Origin: Chloracidobacterium sp.
Lineage (GTDB): Bacteria; Acidobacteriota; Blastocatellia; Pyrinomonadales; Pyrinomonadaceae
Length of the DNA stretch: 64,000 nucleotides
Assembly (NCBI GenBank): GCA_015075585.1
Contig: JABTUB010000002.1
Location: forward strand, 924,523 to 988,522
Direction: 5' to 3'
The notes below the pieces were generated by a model. It was not told the DNA's origin, made no database searches, and was given only the letters and a program-made list of their open reading frames with translations. Shown in pieces: positions 46,785 to 54,738 of the stretch (within the stretch, counting starts at the first letter, position 1; each line of letters begins with the position of its first letter). The translations under genes were made by a program, and so were the position numbers.

Positions 46785-47456
46785 ATGTTCTTGTCAAATC
46801 TGCGATCTTTTCCGGTGCTTGTATGTTTGAGTTTGCTGCTCATGCAGGCGTGCGGCTCAGCACCGAAAGCAGTCAATGCCGACCTCTCATCTATCGGGCG
46901 CGGCGGCAGCGGATTTCCTTTCGCCATTAGTGAACCGAAGGCTTTTAATTGCCGCATCGTTCAAACCACGGGATCGACAACAGCAGAATATTTCATCGCC
47001 CGCGACGGCGACAGTTACCGTTTTGACATAGTACACGGCGAAGGCGGCCGGATGTCGCAGGTCAAAGCGGGCGGCAAGGAATATCTCGTGTCATACAAGC
47101 AGCATTCGTTCTACGAGATGCCGGCGAACGGCAGCGAAGTAACACCCACAGGCTCGATCGATGCGATGTTTCGGGGAATGATCCCCGAAGGCGGCGAGCT
47201 TAGATACGAGAAGGTTTCCGCCGAGAGCGGCCGTACCCGTTACGCAGCGGCAAGTGCCGACGGCAAGAGCGAGGCTGTCATCGAGACGGACGATGCGACA
47301 GGGCTGCCTGTCAGCCATGAGTTCTTCGGCATCGAGGGCGGCACGCGGCGTCTGATCTTCTCGATAAAACTGGAAGATGTAAAACTCGACGCGCCGGCCG
47401 AACTCTTTGCCCTACCTGAAGGCTTCGTACGCTCCGCAAAACCGCCCGACAGATAG
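46785..47456 (+). CDS. Lipoprotein of unknown function
   Basis: 223 residues from the ATG at 46785. The first ~25 residues are a lipoprotein signal with lipobox [12 protein letters not shown] directly abuts this ATG; a TTG at 46791 would have better spacing and leave the signal intact. The mature part is beta-rich ([27 protein letters not shown]-type strands) and resembles outer-membrane-lipoprotein carrier-like folds in general look only. I recognise no family. The following ABC exporter starts 20 bases after it, so the two may work together. Confidence 0.75.
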   Translation: MFLSNLRSFPVLVCLSLLLMQACGSAPKAVNADLSSIGRGGSGFPFAISEPKAFNCRIVQTTGSTTAEYFIARDGDSYRFDIVHGEGGRMSQVKAGGKEYLVSYKQHSFYEMPANGSEVTPTGSIDAMFRGMIPEGGELRYEKVSAESGRTRYAAASADGKSEAVIETDDATGLPVSHEFFGIEGGTRRLIFSIKLEDVKLDAPAELFALPEGFVRSAKPPDR

Positions 47457-47476
47457 GCCGCGAACGGGCCGAGAAT

Positions 47477-49237
47477 ATGGAAGAACTGCGAAAATTCGCC
47501 GGTTATTTTGCACCGTACAAGGGCGTGATCGCCATTGGTATCGCGTGCATTTTGGCGTCGATGTCATTCGGCCTGCTGATACCTTATATGGTCGGGCAGG
47601 CCGTCGATGACCTTTCGCAGGACATTACGTGGCAAAAGGTCGTTTACTATCCGCTTGTTATCCTCGGCATCAACTTGCTGTCCGGCGTTTTCCTGTTCCT
47701 TCAGCGGCGTCTTTTGATAAACACATCGCGGCATATCGAGTTCGATATGCGGCAGGATTTCTATTCGGCTCTTATCGATCAGAGTGCTGCATACTTTAAC
47801 GAGAACCGCGTCGGCGACCTGATGGCGCGTGCGACGAATGACCTCGGAGCGGTGCGGCAGATCGTCGGGCCGATGATCCTTTACAGTTTTCAGGCCGTCT
47901 TTGCACTGTGCGTAAGCCTGCCGATAATGATGCACATCTCGGTAAAGCTGACGCTGCTGCTGCTGATCCCGATGCCGCTCGTCTCGCTGACCGTGAAGTT
48001 CCTCGGCAGCCGCATCCACACGCGGTTCGAGAAGATACAGGAGTTCTTCTCCGACATTACGGCCCGCGCGCAGGAGAACCTGAACGGTGTGCGGGTCGTG
48101 AGGGCATACGCACGCGAAGATTCCGAGATCGAGCAGTTCGAGGTGCTCAACCGCGAGTACGCGATCCAGAACCTCAAGCTCGTAAAATACGCCGCGGCGA
48201 TGCGGCCGCTGCTGTTCTTCTTTATCGGCCTCGGCTTTGTAACGATCGTCGGCGTCGGCGTGCCGATGGCAGTACGGGGCGAGATTACGGCGGGCGACTT
48301 CACCGCGTTTATGCTTTATCTTCAGCGGATGATCTGGTACCTGATCGCGTTGGGCTACGTCGTCAATCTTTACCAACGCGGCACCGCTTCGCTTAAGCGC
48401 TTCAACGCGATACTTGACGCCGTGCCGACGATAAAGGATGGCGACGGCGTTGCGCAGCAGCCGCCGATCAAGGGCGGCATCGAATTCCGCGGCCTGACGT
48501 TCGCATACAACGGCCGCAGCGTGATACACGACATAAACCTTGCGGTCGAGCCGGGCAAGACCATCGCTTTCGTAGGCAAGACCGGCAGCGGCAAGTCAAC
48601 GCTGGTCGGCCTCGTGCCGCGTTTATATGACGCACCGGCTGGCAGCGTGCTGATCGACGGGCGGCCCGTCCGCGATTATCCCCTCGAACAGCTCCGCGGC
48701 TCGATCGGCTTTGTGCCACAGGAAACGTTTCTTTTCAGCGACACGCTTGCCGCGAATATCGCTTTCGGTGTGCCGGCCGAGAAGCAGTTGACCAACTGCG
48801 CGGAGGGAATGACCGTCGAACATGCGGCGGAAGTTGCGGCAATGTCGGACGACATCGCGGAATTTCCCGACGGCTACCGACAGTTGGTGGGCGAACGCGG
48901 TATTACGCTCTCCGGCGGGCAGAAACAGCGCACGGCGATCGCCCGTGCCGTGATGCGCGAGCCGCGAATACTTATCCTCGACGACTCGCTCTCGGCCGTC
49001 GATACCTATACGGAAGAAAAGATCCTCGCCAACCTGAAAAATGTGCGAAAGGGCCGCACGACGCTGATCGTCTCGCACCGCGTTTCGACGATCAAGGATG
49101 CCGATCTCATTTGCGTGCTTGCCGACGGCCGTATCGTCGAACGCGGTTCGCACGACGAACTCATCAAGCTCGACGGCGAGTATGCCGACCTGTACGAACG
49201 GCAGCGTCTCGAAGAAGAGCTTGATGCGACGCAGTGA
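47477..49237 (+). CDS. MsbA-like ABC exporter (fused permease-ATPase)
   Basis: 586 residues: six membrane helices (~1-310) then a nucleotide-binding domain with Walker [11 protein letters not shown]-loop [13 protein letters not shown], signature [17 protein letters not shown] and Walker [14 protein letters not shown]. It is a half-transporter that must dimerise. Relatives export lipids, peptides or drugs; the substrate is not fixed by sequence. It follows the lipoprotein gene and ends at an overlapping pair of terminator hairpins. Confidence 0.92.
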   Translation: MEELRKFAGYFAPYKGVIAIGIACILASMSFGLLIPYMVGQAVDDLSQDITWQKVVYYPLVILGINLLSGVFLFLQRRLLINTSRHIEFDMRQDFYSALIDQSAAYFNENRVGDLMARATNDLGAVRQIVGPMILYSFQAVFALCVSLPIMMHISVKLTLLLLIPMPLVSLTVKFLGSRIHTRFEKIQEFFSDITARAQENLNGVRVVRAYAREDSEIEQFEVLNREYAIQNLKLVKYAAAMRPLLFFFIGLGFVTIVGVGVPMAVRGEITAGDFTAFMLYLQRMIWYLIALGYVVNLYQRGTASLKRFNAILDAVPTIKDGDGVAQQPPIKGGIEFRGLTFAYNGRSVIHDINLAVEPGKTIAFVGKTGSGKSTLVGLVPRLYDAPAGSVLIDGRPVRDYPLEQLRGSIGFVPQETFLFSDTLAANIAFGVPAEKQLTNCAEGMTVEHAAEVAAMSDDIAEFPDGYRQLVGERGITLSGGQKQRTAIARAVMREPRILILDDSLSAVDTYTEEKILANLKNVRKGRTTLIVSHRVSTIKDADLICVLADGRIVERGSHDELIKLDGEYADLYERQRLEEELDATQ

Positions 49238-49250
49238 TCGCTGACGCACC

Positions 49251-49284
49251 AAAAAAGCCGCCCGGCTTTTTTGGGCCGGGCGGC
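49251..49284. terminator. Bidirectional terminator with two alternative hairpins
   Basis: For the plus-strand exporter, AAAAAAGCC pairs with GGCTTTTTT around GCCC (49251-49272). For the minus-strand 3D gene, GCCGCCCGG (49257-49265) pairs with CCGGGCGGC (49276-49284) and is followed, on the minus strand, by TTTTTT. The two stems share bases and cannot form together in one RNA, so each strand uses its own. Confidence 0.85.
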
Positions 49285-49305
49285 AGAGTATAAATTAAGA
49301 GTAAT

Positions 49306-49794
49306 TTAATCTACGGCGTAGATCTGGACAGAACGTCTGCCGAACTTACGAGCTTCGGCACATCCGGGAACCCAGATGTCGATCTTCTTGCCTTTGATCG
49401 CACCGCCGGTGTCGGATACCAAGTAGGTTCCCGTCCACTGGCCTGCTTCTACATAAACACGCGAACCGAGCTTAAGAACTCTCGGATCGGCGGCGATCAG
49501 CCCGCGCCGGACCTTGTGTCCCATGGCGGTTTTTCCCGAAAAGCAATATGCCGTTGCCGAGAAAGAACCGCGGCTTGCGCCGACCGCTTTTGATGACACG
49601 GTCTTTTTGACAAGCTTTTTGTCGTCTTGGGCCGTATTGGTTATTGAATTATCAAATTGCTGTTGTGTATTTGTTTGCGAATCATTCGCTATTACGAGAG
49701 CGGACCCCACATCTGTTTTTGCCTGAGCGTAAATTAGTACGACAAAGGCGGAAAGCAGAATAAGGACCGCGCCTCCTCTAACGAGGTTTTTCAT
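49306..49794 (-). CDS. 3D-domain (RlpA/MltA-like) exported protein
   Basis: 162 residues from the ATG at 49794, preceded by GGGAGAAG. The N-terminus is a signal or anchor helix (GGAVLILLSAFVVLIYA), followed by a Gln/Asn/Thr-rich linker. The C-terminal ~90 residues are a 3D domain: FSATAYCFSGKTAMGHKV, LIAADPRVLKLGSRVYV and VSDTGGAIKGKKIDI, holding the three conserved aspartates that give the domain its name. Such domains bind or cut peptidoglycan in the periplasm. A GC-rich ~190-base stretch precedes it. Confidence 0.88.
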   Translation of the reverse strand: MKNLVRGGAVLILLSAFVVLIYAQAKTDVGSALVIANDSQTNTQQQFDNSITNTAQDDKKLVKKTVSSKAVGASRGSFSATAYCFSGKTAMGHKVRRGLIAADPRVLKLGSRVYVEAGQWTGTYLVSDTGGAIKGKKIDIWVPGCAEARKFGRRSVQIYAVD

Positions 49795-50142
49795 TAATCT
49801 TCTCCCTTCTGAACGACCTCGACGAAGTTTCAGGGCAGGCCGCCGGCAAGTGTCCCGGCGAAAAACGCCATCCCAAATCATATTTCGAAGCCAGTTGCGG
49901 TGAGCGGATTCCCACCTGTTTTCACGCCACGGCGGCGGAAACATGTTTTGCAGAATATCAATTTTGCCGCTGCGTGTCTATCGGCAAAAAGCCCGCAAAC
50001 CCTTATATTATTTGCAATTGCTGTATTCAAAGACACTTAAGCGTGGCATTTTTTTTCGATTTTGATACACTTTAGACGCAAAATCGGCAGCCGCAGCGCC
50101 TCGGTACGTGCGTGATCGGCGGCCGCCCGTCAAGGAGAATTT
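49795..50142. other. Intergenic region between divergent 3D and PilZ genes
   Basis: 348 bases without a convincing gene. The part next to the 3D gene (49795-49950), read on the minus strand, is GC-rich and can form hairpins (for example CGCCGG with CCGGCG, and GGTG with CACC around GGAATCCGCT). The part next to the PilZ gene is AT-rich and holds a possible promoter, TGGCAT at 50044, 16 bases, TACACT at 50066. Confidence 0.5.
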
Positions 50143-50508
50143 ATGCAGGAAAGACGCAACGCAGTACGGCATATGGTCGCGTTTCCCGTTCGTGTCCGCT
50201 GGAAGGACGAGAACGGAAAAGAGGTCATCCAAGACGGACTGACCGAGAACGTCGGGCCGCAAAGTGCTCTCATCTACTTGCCGCGTGTTCTTCCGAGAGT
50301 TGCCGGAAAGGTGCGTGTAACTGTTACTGAAGACCCTTCCGATGAGGTCTCGGTAACAGCCGAAGTGATACGGCTCGAGCGCAATGCCGCGCATCCGCAG
50401 GTCGCGCTCCAACTCACGGACGGTATGCGTGCCTGGAAGAAAAAGGTGTGGCAGCACGCCGCGGCCGTCATTGCCGCACAAGAGCCTGACGGGCCTGACG
50501 AATGGTGA
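50143..50508 (+). CDS. PilZ-like domain protein
   Basis: 121 residues with a clear AAGGAGAA site upstream. The N-terminus has the arginine motif of c-di-GMP-binding PilZ domains (ERRNAVRHMVAFPVRVRW) and a beta-barrel-like body; the second motif, usually DxSxxG, is degraded here (LTENVGPQSALIYLP), so ligand binding is uncertain. If functional it would answer to the cyclic di-GMP enzymes at 15.6-21.5 kb. The saccharopine-dehydrogenase-like gene follows 25 bases later. Confidence 0.78.
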   Translation: MQERRNAVRHMVAFPVRVRWKDENGKEVIQDGLTENVGPQSALIYLPRVLPRVAGKVRVTVTEDPSDEVSVTAEVIRLERNAAHPQVALQLTDGMRAWKKKVWQHAAAVIAAQEPDGPDEW

Positions 50509-50533
50509 CGCCGGCCGCTCGGCTCAGGAAACA

Positions 50534-51679
50534 ATGAAGATACTCGTCCTCGGTGCGGGCCGTATGGGCTACGGTGCCGCCTTTGATCTGATACATAATT
50601 CGCCTGATGTTGCGGGCGTAACGATCGCTGATCTTGACCCAAAGAAGGCTCAGGGTGCGGCCGAGCGTGTAGGCTCATCGCGGATAGAGGCAGCGTGTAT
50701 CGACACCGCAGATCAACGCGCCGCGGCGGAGCTGATGCGTGGGCACGACTCGGTCATATCGTGCGTAAACTATTGGCATAATGCATCGCTCAGTGGGGCG
50801 GCGATCGCCACGGGGACGAATTTCTGCGACCTCGGCGGCAACAACTATATCGTCGATAAACAGCTTGCGATGGATGCGGCGGCAAAGGACGCTGGCATAA
50901 ATATAATTCCCGACTGCGGCCTTGCACCCGGAATGGTGTCGATACTTGCGATGCACGGTGCCGCTCGTTTCGAGCGGCTCGACGAACTGCACATACGCGT
51001 CGGCGGCCTGCCGCAGCGGCCCGAACCGCCGCTGGATTATCAGCTCGTATTTTCGGTCGAAGGCCTGATAAATGAGTACATCGAACCGGCACGGATCATA
51101 CGCGGCGGCACGGTCGCCGAGGTCGAGTCGATGACCGAGATCGAGAGGCTCGAGTTCGAAGGCTTCGCGCCGCTCGAGGCATTTCAGACATCGGGCGGCA
51201 CATCGACGCTGCCGGACACCTTCCTCGGCAAGATACGCGAGCTTGACTACAAGACCATACGCTACCGCGGGCACTGCGAGAGGTTCAAGACGATGATCGA
51301 CCTCGGGCTTTGTTCGAGTGAGCCGATCATTGCCGATCATCAAAAGGTAACGCCGCGAAAGGTCTTCGGCGAGCTGCTTCAGCAGCATCTGCCCGCGGAT
51401 GGGCCTGACCTCGTGCTGGTGCGCCTGGAATTTGTCGGTACGGCTGACGGTGCCGAAAAACGCATTCGTTACGACATCGTTGACAGGCTTGACGAAGCGA
51501 CGGGCCTCTCGGCAATGATGCGCACGACCGCGTTTCCGGCATCGATCATCGCTCAAATGATGGCTCGCGGCGAGACGCTCTTACGCGGAGCCACGCCGCA
51601 GGAGAAAGCCGTCGATCCCGATAAATTCGTCGCCGAACTCACACGCCGCGGCATCCGCATCGACTCACGGCCGTTCTGA
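50534..51679 (+). CDS. Saccharopine dehydrogenase-family oxidoreductase (lysine dehydrogenase-like)
   Basis: 381 residues from the ATG at 50534, preceded by AGGAAA. The Rossmann motif is VLGAGRMGYGAAFDL, followed by a strand-acid step VTIADLDPKKA for NAD(P). Characteristic stretches are NYWHNASLSGAAIATG, DLGGNNYIV and DCGLAPGMVSILA. Relatives act on lysine or saccharopine or make carboxynorspermidine; the exact reaction is not clear. The gene lies downstream of the PilZ gene and ends 28 bases before the low-GC island. Confidence 0.9.
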   Translation: MKILVLGAGRMGYGAAFDLIHNSPDVAGVTIADLDPKKAQGAAERVGSSRIEAACIDTADQRAAAELMRGHDSVISCVNYWHNASLSGAAIATGTNFCDLGGNNYIVDKQLAMDAAAKDAGINIIPDCGLAPGMVSILAMHGAARFERLDELHIRVGGLPQRPEPPLDYQLVFSVEGLINEYIEPARIIRGGTVAEVESMTEIERLEFEGFAPLEAFQTSGGTSTLPDTFLGKIRELDYKTIRYRGHCERFKTMIDLGLCSSEPIIADHQKVTPRKVFGELLQQHLPADGPDLVLVRLEFVGTADGAEKRIRYDIVDRLDEATGLSAMMRTTAFPASIIAQMMARGETLLRGATPQEKAVDPDKFVAELTRRGIRIDSRPF

Positions 51680-51707
51680 TGTATTTACTGTTTGCGGGCA
51701 AAAAGGT

Positions 51708-52016
51708 CTATTCTTCGAATTTCTGTCGGAGCCATTCAAGTACCGCTCTTTGGTCTGAGATCGTCGCCCGTCTGATCTGAGAAAGTAGGTGAATTCGGTC
51801 GGGCTTAGGCAGAGCAGTGTTCTTTAGTAGGTTTAGACTTCTTAACCCAGACTCACACTCGTCGCAGAGTGTCCAAAGGGCGTCGGAGTCTCCGAACCGA
51901 GGTTTCCTGCTTAAAATAATTGTACGTGAAGGGTGAGATTCCCAACAATCACCGATCATTGAGCCACACATTTCACAATATGTCGTTGGATCGCTTGCTA
52001 TATTGACTTGAACCAT
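51708..52016 (-). CDS. Small Cys-rich protein cotranscribed with Mrr endonuclease
   Basis: 102 residues with CEMCGSMIGDC near the N-terminus and CDECESG in the middle, a pattern suggesting one zinc site. The C-terminal half is basic and helical (LLSQIRRATISDQRAVLEWL). I recognise no family. Its start overlaps the 3' end of the Mrr gene by 19 bases, so translation is likely coupled. Base composition is AT-richer than flanking genes, as for Mrr. It may be an accessory or regulatory partner of the endonuclease, but this is inference. Confidence 0.7.
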   Translation of the reverse strand: MVQVNIASDPTTYCEMCGSMIGDCWESHPSRTIILSRKPRFGDSDALWTLCDECESGLRSLNLLKNTALPKPDRIHLLSQIRRATISDQRAVLEWLRQKFEE

Positions 52017-52786
52017 TCTTCGTCGATTGTTACCCTCTCTATTTTTTCAATGTGCACACCGAGGGAAAGCTCCCTCAGTTTTTCAGCAAGTTTGTCCCCA
52101 TCGACTAAATCTATGGCTATTGCACCATCTCTTGACGCTTCAATAGTCGCGTCGCGCGTGAAGTACCCCGTCGTTATAAAAAGCCCTTTATCTGCTCGCC
52201 CTTGCATCGCGCCTCTAAAATCTCTTACTTCACTAGCGCCAACTGAACCACGGTATCGTTTACACTGAAAGACCACTCGAAAGCTTAAGATTCCATTTAT
52301 TTTTGCAATACCCTTTCCATCGATTCCACCGTCCCCACTTCGTCCCGTAACCTCTACTTGACTAAAGCCGGTTTCACGCAATATGCGCTGTATAAGCCGC
52401 TCAAAAGCAGCAGGTGAAAGTGTCTCCACAAGAAATGCATTCATCCGTGTTCGCCAGTCGTCAAATTCAGCATCCTCAGCAATCGCTTTGATATTAAAGT
52501 CGTCTTCGTAGCTCTTTCCTGTCAGTACCCATACGCCCCTTCGAGAATTTTCCAAAATTCCTAGTTGCTTCAAAACCGTTCTTGCCCAAGCAAGTTCGTA
52601 TTCAAGTTGTGTTCGGCCGTCATTGCCGCTTCTTGTTTTGTGAGGCTGGACCACTAAACTATCTGGAATCTGTAGGAGTGAAATCACCCTTTCAACAATC
52701 TCGTCAGTGGTCGCGGAGCCGCCGAGAGACGCAATTGCCTCCATAATTGGCTTCATCAGATGATTTCTATGTGGCAATTCGTTCAT
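51998..52786 (-). CDS. mrr: Mrr-type restriction endonuclease
   Basis: 262 residues. Residues ~10-90 are the Mrr N-terminal winged-helix domain (SATTDEIVERVISLL, LKQLGILEN, RGVWVLT). The catalytic Mrr_cat domain covers ~120-250: FERLIQRIL, then GRSGDGGIDGKG with D156 and FQCKRYRG with Q174-x-K176, the variant PD-(D/E)XK site of type IV enzymes. These cut DNA carrying modified bases. No modification enzyme is adjacent. The gene is AT-richer than its surroundings and uses AT-ending codons, pointing to horizontal acquisition. Confidence 0.9.
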   Translation of the reverse strand: MNELPHRNHLMKPIMEAIASLGGSATTDEIVERVISLLQIPDSLVVQPHKTRSGNDGRTQLEYELAWARTVLKQLGILENSRRGVWVLTGKSYEDDFNIKAIAEDAEFDDWRTRMNAFLVETLSPAAFERLIQRILRETGFSQVEVTGRSGDGGIDGKGIAKINGILSFRVVFQCKRYRGSVGASEVRDFRGAMQGRADKGLFITTGYFTRDATIEASRDGAIAIDLVDGDKLAEKLRELSLGVHIEKIERVTIDEEWFKSI

Positions 52787-53007
52787 ACACTTACAAGATC
52801 AGAGAGGTAATGTTACCTTTTTTAAATAGACCTTAACCATTGGCTGAGTCCTTGCTGAATGATACGCCGCTATTGTTCGTTGGTTCTCGGCAATCGCCTT
52901 CAAGAATTTGAAGCTGACCTGAGATATGAATACTTGTACTACTATCTGGCATGTAACGACATTATAGCCATATTTTGAAAAGACAAAAGCGCTTTCGAGT
53001 TGTGCGC

Positions 53008-53034
53008 AAAAAAAACCGCCCCTTACGGAGCGGT
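53008..53034 (-). terminator. Rho-independent terminator after the ECF sigma gene
   Basis: On the minus strand CCGCTCC and GGGGCGG (with one G-T pair) enclose GTAA, followed by TTTTTTTT. It lies 28 bases after the sigma factor stop. It also ends the 276-base gap after Mrr, in which no gene was seen. Confidence 0.85.
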
Positions 53035-53062
53035 TCGAGAATTCCGAGTTGTCTTACAGATA

Positions 53063-53725
53063 TCAAGACCAAGAGTTGACGAGACGCGGATTGGCCTTTT
53101 TCTTCAAGAGCCGCTGCAGTTTGAGCCTCGCCTTATGAAGCTGCGATTTTGACGTGCCGACCGAGCAGCCGAGGATCTTTGCGACCTCTTCGTGTTCAAA
53201 GCCCTCGACATCGTGGAGCAGGAACACATTCTTGTAGCCGTCCGGAAGCTGCGAAATTGCGTGTTCGAGGGCGATCTTGTCAACGATCTGCATCCTTTCG
53301 GGATCGACGGTGCCGACGACCACTTGATCGGGCGTTTCGCCTTCTTCGGTCACTTTTTCGTACTTGACCGTCCGTTTGCGAAAGTGCATAAGCACTTGAT
53401 TGACCGTCATTCTGTGGAGCCACGTTGTGAATGCCGAGTCGCCGCGAAAGCTGCCGATCTTGCGATATAGCTGTATGAAGACATCCTGTGTAAGGTCTTC
53501 GGCCTCGCTCGAGTTTTGCAGCATCCTCAAACAGATCGAGTAAACTCGCCTGTGGTGCCGCTTGTATATCTCTTCGAATGCGGCCATGTCATCTTTGGCC
53601 GCTGCCTGCGTAAGTTCAAGGTCGGACATCGTTTCCGGTGCCGCCGCCTGCTTGAATTGAACGACATCCGATTCGATGCCGTGGTCGCTGTGAAAGACCG
53701 GAAAATTTAATGTGTCTGTGTTCAT
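53063..53725 (-). CDS. ECF-type RNA polymerase sigma factor
   Basis: 220 residues from the ATG at 53725, preceded by GGGAAGAG. Region 2 reads [16 protein letters not shown] and [19 protein letters not shown], then [17 protein letters not shown]; region 4 is [36 protein letters not shown] ~45-residue N-terminal extension precedes region 2. It resembles SigE/SigW-like members. No anti-sigma factor is encoded next to it; the divergent gene at 53977 encodes a membrane protein that could be a candidate. A sigma-54-like element lies upstream. Confidence 0.92.
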   Translation of the reverse strand: MNTDTLNFPVFHSDHGIESDVVQFKQAAAPETMSDLELTQAAAKDDMAAFEEIYKRHHRRVYSICLRMLQNSSEAEDLTQDVFIQLYRKIGSFRGDSAFTTWLHRMTVNQVLMHFRKRTVKYEKVTEEGETPDQVVVGTVDPERMQIVDKIALEHAISQLPDGYKNVFLLHDVEGFEHEEVAKILGCSVGTSKSQLHKARLKLQRLLKKKANPRLVNSWS

Positions 53726-53752
53726 CACTCTTCCCCTCCGACTAGGGCATAC

Positions 53753-53768
53753 TTCAAGCGCCGTGCCA
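53753..53768 (-). promoter_or_regulatory. Possible sigma-54-like promoter of the ECF sigma gene
   Basis: Read on the minus strand: TGGCAC, five bases, TTGAA, against the sigma-54 consensus TGGCAC-N5-TTGCA. It lies 28 bases before the start codon. The -12 element has GA where GC is expected, so this may be chance. Confidence 0.3.
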
Positions 53769-53928
53769 AACTCTGCAATATTTCCCAAACCGATGAAATT
53801 TCACGAAAAAGGAACGATTTTGTTCACTTTTTTTGCATACACACAGCGAAAAGCGGCATCGAAAGATAACAGCACGAATTGCGTTTTGGCGGTGGCGCAC
53901 CTTTTGGGATACACGTTTTCGTATAGAA

Positions 53929-53940
53929 AAATGCTAAAAT
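53929..53940 (+). promoter_or_regulatory. Extended -10 promoter ahead of the membrane protein gene
   Basis: TGCTAAAAT matches an extended -10 element (TGnTAAAAT), ending 36 bases before the start at 53977. The matching -35 is weak. Confidence 0.4.
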
Positions 53941-53976
53941 CCTCTTTCCGGCGGCACGCGGCGGGCATTGTATTTG

Positions 53977-54723
53977 ATGAGATCAGCCAAATTTTCTTTT
54001 CTGTCGGTCGCTTTAGCCGTTCTTTGCCTTGCAGCCGCGGCCGGTTCGGTGAGTGCGCAGGTTAAGTATCACTCGCAGGAGGTGTCGGAGAGCGACGGCA
54101 TTCCGGTTCTTATCAAGCATCTTCCCGACTGGGAGTCGCTCCGTGATAAGACGACATTCGCGACCGACAAGGCGGGCCTTCAAGCGGCATTGGGTGAGCG
54201 GCCGGTGCTCGATCTCATCGAATTTGCGGGCGGCACAGAGGCTGTAACCGCACCGTATCCCGCGGGCAAGCTCCTGATCGTCGAATATAACAGCCCGCAG
54301 CTGTCTGCCGAGGCGGACGGCATCTTCAAGGACGACCTGGACAGCTCAACGGCCTATCGGCGCATCGGTAATTACAATGCCTTTGTATTCGACGTTACGG
54401 ACCGGGCGGCGGCCGAAGCTCTGCTCGATCAGGTCAAGTACGAAAAGGACATACAATGGCTCGGCAAAAATCCTTTCCGGATCTCGGCCGAGCGTGCTTT
54501 TGTATTGACGACGACCGACATCTTTATCTCAACGCTGCTTTGGATCACGATGGGTATTGCCGCGTCGATCATCATGGGCATCGTAACAGGACTGATATAT
54601 TTCCGCTTTCGCGACCGCAGAAGGAGCCGAATGACGGCATTTACCGACGCCGGCGGGATGACGCGGCTGAATCTTGACGGCTTTACGCCGGAGATCCTGC
54701 CCGAACATCTCCTTAAAGACTGA
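53977..54723 (+). CDS. Exported protein with C-terminal membrane helix, unknown function
   Basis: 248 residues from the ATG at 53977. A signal peptide (~1-27, ending SVSAQ) leads to a ~150-residue domain without a recognised family, then one membrane helix at ~183-210 (ISTLLWITMGIAASIIMGI), a basic stop-transfer region (RFRDRRRSR) and a short cytoplasmic tail. The predicted arrangement is a periplasmic domain anchored near its C-terminus. It is divergent from the ECF sigma gene, a position often taken by regulators or targets of such factors, but no anti-sigma motif is visible. Confidence 0.8.
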   Translation: MRSAKFSFLSVALAVLCLAAAAGSVSAQVKYHSQEVSESDGIPVLIKHLPDWESLRDKTTFATDKAGLQAALGERPVLDLIEFAGGTEAVTAPYPAGKLLIVEYNSPQLSAEADGIFKDDLDSSTAYRRIGNYNAFVFDVTDRAAAEALLDQVKYEKDIQWLGKNPFRISAERAFVLTTTDIFISTLLWITMGIAASIIMGIVTGLIYFRFRDRRRSRMTAFTDAGGMTRLNLDGFTPEILPEHLLKD

Positions 54724-54738
54724 CGAAAGACTGACGCG

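Noticed and set aside
47564..48529. 321-codon open frame opposite the ABC exporter
   Set aside because: Antisense to a gene with intact membrane helices and ATPase motifs, with no domain of its own.
49795..49980. c-di-AMP (ydaO) or cobalamin riboswitch before the 3D-domain gene
   Set aside because: Some short stretches looked similar, but the conserved cores of both classes are missing or out of order.
50675..51556. 293-codon open frame opposite the saccharopine-dehydrogenase-like gene
   Set aside because: The plus-strand gene has a clear Rossmann motif and ribosome site.
51708..52786. Mrr plus small protein as a toxin-antitoxin pair
   Set aside because: Mrr is a nuclease but the small protein has no antitoxin or DNA-binding motif; order and overlap alone are not enough.
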